Shown: piece after piece, positions 48,335 to 56,226 of the stretch | How positions within the stretch are numbered: position 1 is the first letter of the stretch | How the letters are laid out: every line of letters begins with the position of its first letter | Assembly (NCBI RefSeq): GCF_943192915.1 | Contig: NZ_CALPCD010000008.1 | Coordinates: 1 to 64,000 of the forward strand | Source of the DNA: Anaerotardibacter muris | Lineage (GTDB): Bacteria > Actinomycetota > Coriobacteriia > Coriobacteriales > Eggerthellaceae | Reading direction: 5' to 3' | DNA length: 64,000 nt | Position numbers and translations under genes: made by a program | The notes under the pieces: generated by a model | Seen by the model: the letters and a program-made list of their open reading frames with translations, nothing else | The model's database searches: none | Told to the model about the DNA's origin: nothing

Positions 48335-49627
48335 ATGGGTCTCCTCGTATTTCGCGACACACCTGATGGCAGGGTCTATGTTGGCCGTATCGACTCTGAT
48401 TCAGTGGCGGGCGCAACATTCCAGTACGACCGAAACTATCTCGACGAAGCGCAACAGGCGGATCAGCTGGGTATCTCCGAGCGACTTCCTCTTGACCTTG
48501 CGCCTTACGATTCAGGAGAGGCAGCTCTCTTCTTCAGTGCTCTTCTTCCTGATGGGGAAGTGATGAGCGAGCTCGTGCGGATGTATCAGGTCTCTCGAAA
48601 CGACTACCTTGCTCTGCTCGAGCAGCTTGGGTGCGAAAGCGTAGGTGCACTCACTTTCATGTCTGAGCGCTTGAATGCGCGTGAATATGTTGCTCAATAT
48701 GAGCCGCTCGATAAGTGGACCGCTGAGTCCTTGGTAACCACCCCTGTTCGTACCACCGCCCAGATCGTGAGCGAGCTGCGCATGTCGCTTCCAGGCGCTC
48801 AATCAAAAGTGGCCTGGTTCCTCCCCGAAGACCTTACGGCTTCATCGGCCGCGCTCAACGATTGGCTCGTTCCGAAAGGCACCGCACCTTCGACGCATAT
48901 CATCAAGCTCTCACGTAAAGGGGAGGAAGATCTTGTCTTTAATGAACTCGTCTGTTCATTGCTGGCTACAGCATGCGGCATCGATGCAGCGGAGGCAACC
49001 CTGATAGAGGGCCTTTCAGGCGCTCTTGCCATAAAGCGCTATGACAGAATCTGGGTAGGTGACCAGGACGACCGACGCGTTCTAAGGCTCCATCAGGAAG
49101 ATGCATGTCAGGCTTTAGGGCTGCCTGCTCATTTCAAGTATCAGCCCGACTCCATCGAGCAAAGCTATATCAAGATGATAGGCGCGCTCTTGGACGATAC
49201 GGTCGAAGATCCCTATGCTGGCAAGAGGGAGTTTGCGAAACGACTGGTGTTCAATTACCTCATCGGTAACGCCGAAGCTCATCTTCGGAGCATCTCGCTG
49301 CTCTATAACGAGCGATGGACAGGCCGAAGGCTCGCACCGCTCTATGGCGCTATCTGTGTCCCGCTCACGGGTTATTCTTCGAAGATGGCTTTCGATATCG
49401 GCAAACACCGCTATCTGCAAGACGTGGACGAGCAAGACCTCATGGCCATCCCGCAAGAGCTGGATATTCCAGTGCCAGTGTTCGAGAAGGTGATTCAAGA
49501 AGTCGTGGAAGGACTTGAGTCATTCGACCCTGAAGGATTGTCTGCGGATGCTACTGCGATGGTCGACCGCATCTTATCCAACGCTGAGCCTCGCGTTGCA
49601 GTGGCAAAGCGTTCCATGAGCCTTTAA
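48335..49627 (+). CDS. HipA-like protein, probably catalytically altered
   Basis: 430 residues, the usual HipA length. N-terminal subdomain with FRDTPDGRVYVGRI, the central SLPGAQSKVAWF matching the HipA SLAGAQxK motif, KLSRKGEEDLVFNEL and the catalytic-loop equivalent NYLIGNAEAHLRS (about 307-319). In active HipA kinases, which phosphorylate glutamyl-tRNA synthetase, the loop reads N-x-D-x-H-x-KN and is followed by LAPLYD. Here the catalytic Asp is Glu (NAEAH) and the metal-binding Asp is Gly (LAPLYGA, about 338). Kinase activity is therefore doubtful. It begins 1 bp after the hipB stop. Confidence 0.85.
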   Translation: MGLLVFRDTPDGRVYVGRIDSDSVAGATFQYDRNYLDEAQQADQLGISERLPLDLAPYDSGEAALFFSALLPDGEVMSELVRMYQVSRNDYLALLEQLGCESVGALTFMSERLNAREYVAQYEPLDKWTAESLVTTPVRTTAQIVSELRMSLPGAQSKVAWFLPEDLTASSAALNDWLVPKGTAPSTHIIKLSRKGEEDLVFNELVCSLLATACGIDAAEATLIEGLSGALAIKRYDRIWVGDQDDRRVLRLHQEDACQALGLPAHFKYQPDSIEQSYIKMIGALLDDTVEDPYAGKREFAKRLVFNYLIGNAEAHLRSISLLYNERWTGRRLAPLYGAICVPLTGYSSKMAFDIGKHRYLQDVDEQDLMAIPQELDIPVPVFEKVIQEVVEGLESFDPEGLSADATAMVDRILSNAEPRVAVAKRSMSL

Positions 49628-49793
49628 GAGAATGATGAGCACATTATTCGCTCACCTGGCGTTTCTCATAAATATGATCCTAAATGGTAATAATATTGAG
49701 AAATATTACAAATCATCCCAAATGGGAACTTAGTGCCTATTGATTCTCGTCAACACTGGCCGGTTCGGGATCTGGTCCCAACGCGTTCGGTTT

Positions 49794-51005
49794 TTACAGA
49801 TGGGCTTGGATCAGCTGAGGGGAATAGCCCGCCTCTTCTAGAGCATGAACGATGCGCTCTTTATGATCGGGCCCGAAGGCTTCGATGGTAACGCGCAGTT
49901 CTACAGCAGCGTTGCGGTTCGCGGTGACGAACTGGTTATGATCAAGACGAATGACGTTGCCATTCTGTTCTGCAATGATCGAAGCAACATTCACCAATTC
50001 ACCTGGGCGATCGGGCAGCAGGATGGATACGGTGAAGATTCGATCGCGCTGGATAAGTCCATGCTGCACAACGGTGGACATGGTGATAACGTCCATGTTG
50101 CCACCTGAAAGGATAGACACTACCTTCTTGTCCTTCATATCCAGATGCTTCAGTGCTGCGATGGTGAGCAGCCCCGAATTCTCAACGATCATCTTATGGT
50201 TTTCGACCATGTCCAAGAACGCCACGATCAACTCGTCGTCGTCGATGGTTATGATCTCGTCGACATTTTCCTGGATATAGGGGAACACTTTATCGCCTGG
50301 TTCGAGCACCGCCGTACCATCAGCGATGGTGTTAGCGGAGGGGATCTTCACTACCTTGCCCGCTTCGAGCGATGCCTTCATACTGGCTGCTTCTGCAGGT
50401 TCAACGCCAATGACCTTGATGCGCGGGTTCAGCATCTTGGCGAGCGTGGAAACACCCGATGCCAAACCGCCGCCACCGATGGGAACCAGGATAACATCGA
50501 CCAGCGGCAGCTCTTGCACGATCTCCATGGCGATCGACCCCTGGCCTGCGGCAACCTCGAGGTCGTTGAACGGATGGATGAAGGTGAGCCCCTGCTCTTC
50601 GGCGAGCTTCAATGCATGCTCGTATGCTTCGTCGTAAACTTCGCCCGCCAGCACCACTTCAGCGCCATGCGCCTTAGTGCGCTCGACCTTGATGTAGGGC
50701 GTGGTAGTGGGCATGACGATAGTGGCTGGCACGCCGAACTTCTTTGCTGCATAAGCAACCCCCTGGGCGTGGTTGCCTGCCGACGCGGTGATAAGACCGC
50801 GCTTGCGCTCTTCTTCAGGCAGCGTTGAGATCTTATAGTAGGCACCGCGCACCTTATAGGCGCCCGTGCGCTGCATGTTCTCAGGCTTAAGATAGACCTC
50901 GTTTTCCGTTTCCTTGCTGAAATAGGGACTGTAGATGAGCTTCGTTTCCTGGGTTACTTCCTGAACTCGTTTGGAAGCATCTTCGAAGGTGTCGAGCGTG
51001 AGCAT
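49794..51005 (-). CDS. ilvA: Threonine ammonia-lyase (threonine dehydratase)
   Basis: PLP enzyme converting threonine to 2-oxobutanoate and ammonia. 403 residues. The PLP lysine is in RTGAYKVRGA (about residue 51), the phosphate loop GGGGLASG is near 185, and a single C-terminal ACT-like domain (about 325-403, FTVSILLPDRPGEL) implies amino-acid regulation. This short form matches the catabolic TdcB/IlvA-II group. It is divergent from ridA, whose product removes the 2-aminoacrylate-type intermediates such enzymes release. Confidence 0.93.
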   Translation of the reverse strand: MLTLDTFEDASKRVQEVTQETKLIYSPYFSKETENEVYLKPENMQRTGAYKVRGAYYKISTLPEEERKRGLITASAGNHAQGVAYAAKKFGVPATIVMPTTTPYIKVERTKAHGAEVVLAGEVYDEAYEHALKLAEEQGLTFIHPFNDLEVAAGQGSIAMEIVQELPLVDVILVPIGGGGLASGVSTLAKMLNPRIKVIGVEPAEAASMKASLEAGKVVKIPSANTIADGTAVLEPGDKVFPYIQENVDEIITIDDDELIVAFLDMVENHKMIVENSGLLTIAALKHLDMKDKKVVSILSGGNMDVITMSTVVQHGLIQRDRIFTVSILLPDRPGELVNVASIIAEQNGNVIRLDHNQFVTANRNAAVELRVTIEAFGPDHKERIVHALEEAGYSPQLIQAHL

Positions 51006-51164
51006 GTCTATCGCGATCCTTTTCTTTGCAGATGGTCATGCGGCATTTCTCGTGCCAGCAGGTTGTTTTCGTGGAATAATGAAAACCGTTGCGTTTCTGT
51101 CTCTATTGTAGTTAAGCAGGTCGCAATTGAAAGATATAACTTGGTAAGAGTGGGAGAGTTGCAC

Positions 51165-51542
51165 ATGAAGGTAGTTCGCACTGACAATGCACCCGCTGCG
51201 ATCGGTCCGTATTCGCAGGGTATCGTGGTAAATGGCATGCTGTTCGCGTCGGGTCAGATCGCGCTCGATCCGCACAGTGGTGAAATGGTGGGTACTACCA
51301 TACAGGAGCAGTCCGAACAGGTGATGAAGAACGTGACCGGTCTGCTCAATGCTGCGGGTACCGATCTGGATCACGTGGTGAAGACCACCTGCTTCCTGGC
51401 CGATATCAACGATTTCGTGGCGTTCAATGAAGTGTATGCGCGCTTCTTCGACAAGAACCTGCCGGCGCGTTCGGCGGTGGGCGTTGCGGCGCTGCCCAAG
51501 GGCGCTCTGGTTGAAGTTGAAGTTGTTGCGGTCGTTGAATAA
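51165..51542 (+). CDS. ridA: RidA family enamine/imine deaminase
   Basis: Hydrolyses reactive enamine/imine intermediates from PLP enzymes. 125 residues with AIGPYSQG, GQIALDP and the conserved RSAVGVAALPKGALVEVE, including the substrate-binding Arg. The ATG at 51165 has GGGAGAG upstream; the open frame is longer but unlike the family. It is divergent from ilvA across about 160 bp, a functional pairing. Confidence 0.95.
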   Translation: MKVVRTDNAPAAIGPYSQGIVVNGMLFASGQIALDPHSGEMVGTTIQEQSEQVMKNVTGLLNAAGTDLDHVVKTTCFLADINDFVAFNEVYARFFDKNLPARSAVGVAALPKGALVEVEVVAVVE

Positions 51543-51578
51543 CGGCTGGGCTTACCGATTCTTGGAGCACATTCGCTC

Positions 51579-52436
51579 GTGAGCACGCAGGGAAAATTGA
51601 TCATCTGTCCAACGCCCTTGGGGAACCTGGGTGATATGACGGCGCGCGCGAAGGCGGCGCTGGAAACGTGTGATGTGGTGTGCTGTGAAGATACGCGCGT
51701 GACAGGGAAGTTGCTGGCGGCGCTCGGCATCCAGCAGCGTCTTGAGCGATTGGACGAAGCGAGCATCGCGCAGAAGGCGCCCGCGGTGCTTGACCGTATC
51801 GCGGCAGGGGAGACGGTGTGCTATTGCTCGGATGCGGGCATGCCAGGCGTTTCCGACCCAGGCCAGCGTTTGATTGATCAAGCCTATGAACGCGATCTGC
51901 CAGTTGAGGTCCTGCCTGGTGGCACGGCGGCTGCGACCGCGTATGTGGCCAGCGGGTTCACGTCCCCAGCGTTCTATTTTGGTGCGTTCTTCCCACGTAA
52001 GGCAGGGGAGCGCGCGGCATTGCTCGAGAGCCTTCGTGGCTTGGATGCAGCGCTCATCTTTTACGAAAGCCCGCAGCGCGTGGCTTCTGCGCTCGAAGCG
52101 ATAGCGGCTGCGTATCCGCTGCGTCAGGTGGCTGTGTGTCGTGAGCTGACCAAGCTTCACGAAGAAGTAGTGCGCGGCCGTTCGGATGAAGTAGCGCGTA
52201 GGTTCGCGCAGCGCGAACAAGAAGGCGCTATCAAGGGCGAGATCGTGTTGGTCGTCGATGCGCCAAGCGACGAAGAGACCGCACTTCAAGCCAGCGACAT
52301 GCTACAAGTCGCGCGAGAAGAAGCCCAAGCGCTCCTGCAAGCAGGGGAGCTTTCCAAGAAAGAGATCGTCGCCCATATGCGCGATGCGTATGGGCTTGCG
52401 CGCAACGATGCCTACGAGATCGTCCACGGCGCATGA
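51579..52436 (+). CDS. rsmI: 16S rRNA (cytidine-1402 2'-O)-methyltransferase
   Basis: Modifies C1402 in the ribosomal P site. 285 residues, TP-methylase fold: ICPTPLGNLGDMTARA at the N-terminus, EDTRVTGKLL, CYCSDAGMPGVSDPG and FYESPQRV. GTG start. The C-terminal region (about 225-285) ends in a helical domain. It is followed after about 25 bp by the phosphatase gene. Confidence 0.95.
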   Translation: MSTQGKLIICPTPLGNLGDMTARAKAALETCDVVCCEDTRVTGKLLAALGIQQRLERLDEASIAQKAPAVLDRIAAGETVCYCSDAGMPGVSDPGQRLIDQAYERDLPVEVLPGGTAAATAYVASGFTSPAFYFGAFFPRKAGERAALLESLRGLDAALIFYESPQRVASALEAIAAAYPLRQVAVCRELTKLHEEVVRGRSDEVARRFAQREQEGAIKGEIVLVVDAPSDEETALQASDMLQVAREEAQALLQAGELSKKEIVAHMRDAYGLARNDAYEIVHGA

Positions 52437-52461
52437 CCGCACGTCAAAGAAAGGCCAAGCT

Positions 52462-52923
52462 ATGACTTCGATCCTGTTCCTTTGTCACGGAAACATCTGT
52501 CGTTCACCTATGGCGGAATTTGTCATGAAGGACAAGGTTGCGCGTGCGGGTCTTGCGGACCGCATCCATGTCGAATCGGCCGCGCTCCATACTGACGAGA
52601 TCGGCTCCGATATTCATCATGGCACGCGTGAGATGCTCGAGCGCTTCGATATTCCCTTCGAACCGCGCGCAGCGCATCTGGCGAAAGCTGCCGACTATGA
52701 CCGTTTCGACTACATCATCGGTATGGATGAATACAACCGTCGCGACATGATGCGCTTGTTCAAGAAGGACCCGCAAGAAAAATGCACGCTCTTGCTCGAT
52801 TGGCCTGGTTGGTCGCGCGATGTAGCTGACCCCTGGTACACGGGCGATTTCGACGTTACCTTCGACGATGTGGACGCCGGCTGCACTGCGCTGCTCGAGC
52901 ACCTGAAGCGCACCCTTCACTAA
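52462..52923 (+). CDS. Low-molecular-weight protein-tyrosine phosphatase
   Basis: 153 residues. The catalytic loop CHGNICRS (Cys8 to Arg14) and the general-acid loop DPWYTG (about 120) are intact. Such enzymes dephosphorylate tyrosine-phosphorylated proteins, often in polysaccharide or stress pathways; no cognate kinase is in the window. Ribosome-binding site AAAGG. Confidence 0.93.
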   Translation: MTSILFLCHGNICRSPMAEFVMKDKVARAGLADRIHVESAALHTDEIGSDIHHGTREMLERFDIPFEPRAAHLAKAADYDRFDYIIGMDEYNRRDMMRLFKKDPQEKCTLLLDWPGWSRDVADPWYTGDFDVTFDDVDAGCTALLEHLKRTLH

Positions 52924-53014
52924 CGCTCGCGGCTTTTTGCCCTCCTGTGCAGCAGTGCGCGACTATGATTGAAACGGACAAACGATTCATAGCAGTTTCT
53001 GGAAAGGAAACGAA

Positions 53015-54403
53015 ATGACAAACCGAACCAGCACCGAGTACAAGACTTACCTCGCCGAAGAAGAGCTGCCTAAAGAATGGCTCAACATTCGTGCATTCAT
53101 GAATACTGACCATGCGCCTATCCTGAACCCAGCAACGCTTCAGCCGGTCACGGTGGCCGATCTGGAGCCAGTGTTCTGTACCGAGCTTGCCAAACAGGAG
53201 CTGAATGCTACCGACAAGTTCATCGCCATCCCTGATGAGGTGCGCGATTTCTATCGCATGTATCGTCCGTCTCCGCTCATCCATGCGAAGTTCTTGGAGG
53301 AAGCGCTCGATACTCCCGCGAAGATCTATTACAAGTTCGAGGGCAATAATACCTCGGGCTCTCACAAGCTGAATTCTGCTATCGCACAGGCTTATTACGC
53401 CAAGCAGCAGGGCCTTACCTGCTTGACCACCGAGACTGGTGCGGGCCAGTGGGGCACCGCACTTTCCATGGCTACCGGCTTCTTTGGCCTTGACCTGCAT
53501 GTATTCATGGTGAAGGTTTCCGCGCAGCAGAAGCCCTTCCGTAAAGCGGTCATGGAAACCTATGGCGCACGTGTGACGCCATCGCCTTCCATGGAGACCA
53601 ACGTGGGCCGCTCCATCCTCGAGAAGGACCCCGATAATACCGGCTCGCTCGGCACGGCTATTTCTGAAGCTGTTGAAGAAGCGGTTTCGACCGAGGGCTG
53701 TCGCTATACGCTCGGTTCGGTGCTGAATCAGGTGCTGCTGCATCAGTCCATCATCGGCCTGGAGACCAAGGCCGCTCTCGACAAGATCGACGTGAAGCCC
53801 GACATCCTGATCGGTTGCGCTGGTGGTGGTTCGAATCTGGGTGGTCTGATGGCTCCGTTCATGGCTGACAAGCTGGAAGGCAAGGACGCACCGTACTTCA
53901 TTGCGGTCGAGCCTGCAAGCTGCCCGACACTGACCCGCGGCAAGTTCGCGTACGACTTCTGCGACGTGGGCAAGGTCACCCCGCTCGCGAAGATGTATAC
54001 CCTGGGTTCTGGCTTCATCCCTAGCCCGAATCATGCTGGTGGCCTGCGCTATCACGGCATGAGCCCGATCCTCTCGCAGCTCTATCACGATGGCTTCATC
54101 GATGAAGCACGTGCGGTAGAGCAGACCAGTGTATTCGAGGCGGCAACGTTGTTCGCGCGCGTTGAAGGAACGCTGCCAGCACCGGAATCTTCCCACGCCA
54201 TCCGTGTGGCTATCGATGAGGCGCTCAAGTGCAAGGAAACGGGTGAGGAGAAGACTATCGTGTTCGGCCTTACGGGCACGGGTTATTTCGACCTGACCGC
54301 CTACCAGGCTTATCAGAACGGCACGATGACCGACTATGTTCCTAGTGATGAAGACCTGGAAAAAGGTTTTGCGTACATCCCCGAGCTGGAGGGTATCCAG
54401 TAA
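53015..54403 (+). CDS. trpB: Tryptophan synthase beta chain, TrpB2 type
   Basis: PLP enzyme joining indole and serine to tryptophan. 462 residues, longer than TrpB1. GNNTSGSHKLNSAIAQA holds the PLP lysine (HK, about residue 117), TETGAGQWG follows, and GCAGGGSNLGG is the phosphate loop. The N-terminal extension and SGSHK form are TrpB2 hallmarks. TrpB2 often acts without TrpA. It is an orphan here, with no other trp genes nearby, so indole salvage is a likely use (inference). GGAAAGGAAACG precedes the ATG. Confidence 0.93.
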   Translation: MTNRTSTEYKTYLAEEELPKEWLNIRAFMNTDHAPILNPATLQPVTVADLEPVFCTELAKQELNATDKFIAIPDEVRDFYRMYRPSPLIHAKFLEEALDTPAKIYYKFEGNNTSGSHKLNSAIAQAYYAKQQGLTCLTTETGAGQWGTALSMATGFFGLDLHVFMVKVSAQQKPFRKAVMETYGARVTPSPSMETNVGRSILEKDPDNTGSLGTAISEAVEEAVSTEGCRYTLGSVLNQVLLHQSIIGLETKAALDKIDVKPDILIGCAGGGSNLGGLMAPFMADKLEGKDAPYFIAVEPASCPTLTRGKFAYDFCDVGKVTPLAKMYTLGSGFIPSPNHAGGLRYHGMSPILSQLYHDGFIDEARAVEQTSVFEAATLFARVEGTLPAPESSHAIRVAIDEALKCKETGEEKTIVFGLTGTGYFDLTAYQAYQNGTMTDYVPSDEDLEKGFAYIPELEGIQ

Positions 54404-54614
54404 AGCGTCTAATAAGACGCTTAGTAGGGCAGCCAGCACGATGCCCGGTGAGGCCTGCTTCACTGTTCGGCTTCATGGTACTGCTCACGCACAAGTTTCG
54501 AAGACACGGTGAAGCGGTGTGCCTGTCGGGTTCTTTGGATTGACAAGCGGGTTCGCTCGCGTACAATGTTGAAAGGCAAAACGGCGCACATCGCGCAACT
54601 TTGCTTCAAAGCGT
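54404..54614. other. Intergenic region between trpB2 and tRNA-Ala
   Basis: Holds a hairpin AGCGTC-TAATAA-GACGCT just after trpB2, without a T run, and the tRNA promoter. No gene seen. Confidence 0.5.
54540..54567 (+). promoter_or_regulatory. Promoter of tRNA-Ala
   Basis: TTGACA (54540-54545), a 16-bp spacer and TACAAT (54562-54567), a near-consensus housekeeping promoter. Transcription should begin about 40 bp before the tRNA. Confidence 0.85.
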
Positions 54615-54690
54615 GGGGACGTAGCTCAGTTGGGAGAGCGCAGCGTTCGCAATGCTGAGGTCGTGGGTTCGATCCCCATCGTCTCCACCA
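54615..54690 (+). tRNA. tRNA-Ala (anticodon CGC)
   Basis: Acceptor GGGGACG pairs with CGTCTCC (54680-54686, one G-T). D-arm GCTCAGTTGGGAGAGC, anticodon stem CAGCG/TGCTG with loop TTCGCAA (anticodon CGC), T-arm GTGGGTTCGATCCCCAT. CCA is encoded. Confidence 0.96.
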
Positions 54691-54700
54691 CGTACGTTTC

Positions 54701-54737
54701 AGCAGGTCAGACGCATTTTCTGGCCTGCTTTCTTTTT
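54701..54737 (+). terminator. Terminator between tRNA-Ala and the next gene
   Basis: AGCAGGTCAGA (54701-54711) and TCTGGCCTGCT (54719-54729) make an 11-bp stem with one G-T, followed by TTCTTTTT. It ends only about 11 bp before the next start codon, so the downstream gene is either poorly transcribed from this promoter or controlled by read-through. Confidence 0.85.
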
Positions 54738-54748
54738 AAGGCGGTACC

Positions 54749-55636
54749 ATGGCGGACATTCAGATGAGATTTGGCAAGGACATGCTGGTGCTGTCCACTA
54801 CCTTCGACCGTCTTTTCGAGCAGCAAGGTTTCAACGTAAAGACCGAAGAGGCATATATCGACTTGTGCGAGCCGGAGCTGATCGAGCAGGCTTACCAGAT
54901 GGAGAAGATGATCGAGGTTCCGTGCTTGTGCACGCCCACCGAATGCATCACCAACGCGCGCTTAGCGCACGAGAAGTTCGAAGGCCGTGGGCCTGAGGTT
55001 GCCCAGATGGCGTGGGAAACGGTGGATGCCGCCAACCCGCAGCATAGTCTTGCGGTCATCGGCCCCACAGGGTTGCCCATCGACGAATCGAGCGCAACAT
55101 CGCTCAAGGCGCTTCGCAAGCAGTACCAGCAAGCGGTGAGCGAATTGATCGCGTATCCCTTCGATGCGATCTATTTCAGTGGGTTTTTTAACGGCTACGA
55201 TGCTCAGTGCGCGCTCATCGCCGCCCGCGCAGTCTATGATGGCCCGGTGTTCCTCTCTTTCGCGCTCAATGACAAAGGCGAACTTCCTTCAGGCTCTCAC
55301 ACGCTTGCAGAAGCGGTACAGCTAGCGGATGAATATGGCGCAAGCGTGATCGGTGTTGCTTCGGGTGCGCGTCTTGAAAAGCTCCAGATCGTTGTGGAGA
55401 CTTTGCGAGCTAATACCAACAAGCCCTTGTTGGTGGAATTGGTAGTGCGCGAACTGATCGAACGCGCCCTCGATCCTGATAAAGATAATCCCTACTATTC
55501 GCCAGATACTATGGTCGATGCCGCCTTCAAGCTGCATGCTTGGGGCGTGCAGTTCCTCCGGGCAGCAGGAGCTGCAAGCGTAGCTTACACTGGTGCGCTC
55601 GTAGCGACCCTTGCAGGTCTTGACGTGGTGGAATAG
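54749..55636 (+). CDS. Homocysteine S-methyltransferase-like protein without zinc ligands
   Basis: 295 residues with the TIM-barrel pattern of the BHMT/MetH N-terminal family (TPTECITNARLAHEKFEG, SLAVIGPTGLP, FFNGYDAQCALIAAR, NKPLLVELVVRELIERA). The family's three zinc cysteines are missing: the GVNC position reads GVAS (about 205), and the C-terminal GGCCGT position reads AAGAAS (about 272). Canonical methyl transfer to homocysteine is therefore unlikely. It follows tRNA-Ala and a terminator and is 13 bp before a small unknown gene. Confidence 0.78.
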   Translation: MADIQMRFGKDMLVLSTTFDRLFEQQGFNVKTEEAYIDLCEPELIEQAYQMEKMIEVPCLCTPTECITNARLAHEKFEGRGPEVAQMAWETVDAANPQHSLAVIGPTGLPIDESSATSLKALRKQYQQAVSELIAYPFDAIYFSGFFNGYDAQCALIAARAVYDGPVFLSFALNDKGELPSGSHTLAEAVQLADEYGASVIGVASGARLEKLQIVVETLRANTNKPLLVELVVRELIERALDPDKDNPYYSPDTMVDAAFKLHAWGVQFLRAAGAASVAYTGALVATLAGLDVVE

Positions 55637-55649
55637 GGAAGGAGACGCT

Positions 55650-55901
55650 ATGGGAAAACTGGAGAAGAGCGAAGACTTCGGCGTACTGCAGGAATTCGTC
55701 GAGAGCCTGTTCGCCGACGCAGAAGAACAGACGCGTCTTGATATCGTGGTGCAAGCAGAGGCGCTCGATCTGAACCCCGATCTTCAAGAGATCGTTTCGT
55801 TGCTTCCGCCGGGCACCTACACCCGTGAGCGGTTGTGCGATCAGTTCAATTCGTCGCTGTCATCTCATGGATGGGGCTACTATTATGGTGCGGTCCACTA
55901 G
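55650..55901 (+). CDS. Small conserved-looking protein of unknown function
   Basis: 83 residues, acidic and helical in the first half (VLQEFVESLFADAEEQTRLDIV), ending HGWGYYYGAVH. GGGAAGGAG precedes the ATG, 13 bp after the methyltransferase-like gene, so the two are likely one transcript. No family recognised. Confidence 0.7.
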   Translation: MGKLEKSEDFGVLQEFVESLFADAEEQTRLDIVVQAEALDLNPDLQEIVSLLPPGTYTRERLCDQFNSSLSSHGWGYYYGAVH

Positions 55902-55929
55902 GTTGCTCCATTCAAGATTCCTGGTGTTT

Positions 55930-55958
55930 TAGCGCCTCTCATACAGGGGCGCTTTTTT
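55930..55958 (+). terminator. Intrinsic terminator
   Basis: GCGCCTC and GGGGCGC arms (one G-T) enclose TCATACA and are followed by TTTTTT. It ends the two-gene unit upstream. Confidence 0.8.
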
Positions 55959-56040
55959 CATGCCGAAACACCCCGGAAGAAGTTTTATGCCAAACGCCAA
56001 AAATTTCCATGTCAAGACTTGTATGCAAAGTTTTCTCTTC

Positions 56041-56087
56041 CTACTATATCTATACGAACTTTTTGACCAAGGCACAATATGTTGTGC
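56041..56087. promoter_or_regulatory. Pair of NrdR-box-like sites
   Basis: The second box GCACAATATGTTGTGC (56072-56087) matches the NrdR consensus (ACACwATATaTwGTGT type) closely; the first, CTACTATATCTATACG (56041-56056), is weaker. Their centres are 31 bp apart, three helical turns, as in known NrdR-regulated promoters. They lie about 140 bp before nrdD. The nrdR gene is not in the window. Confidence 0.8.
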
Positions 56088-56226
56088 ATAACATGGGCAA
56101 AAGACGTGGAAAACTAGAGGAAAAAACGAGTAGAGAAGTAAGTAAAGCCTGGTCGTTCTCGATAGGCATCGTTGCTGAAAAAACGAACTAGAAACGAACC
56201 ACTTAGACAACGAGGAGAGAAGCTAC

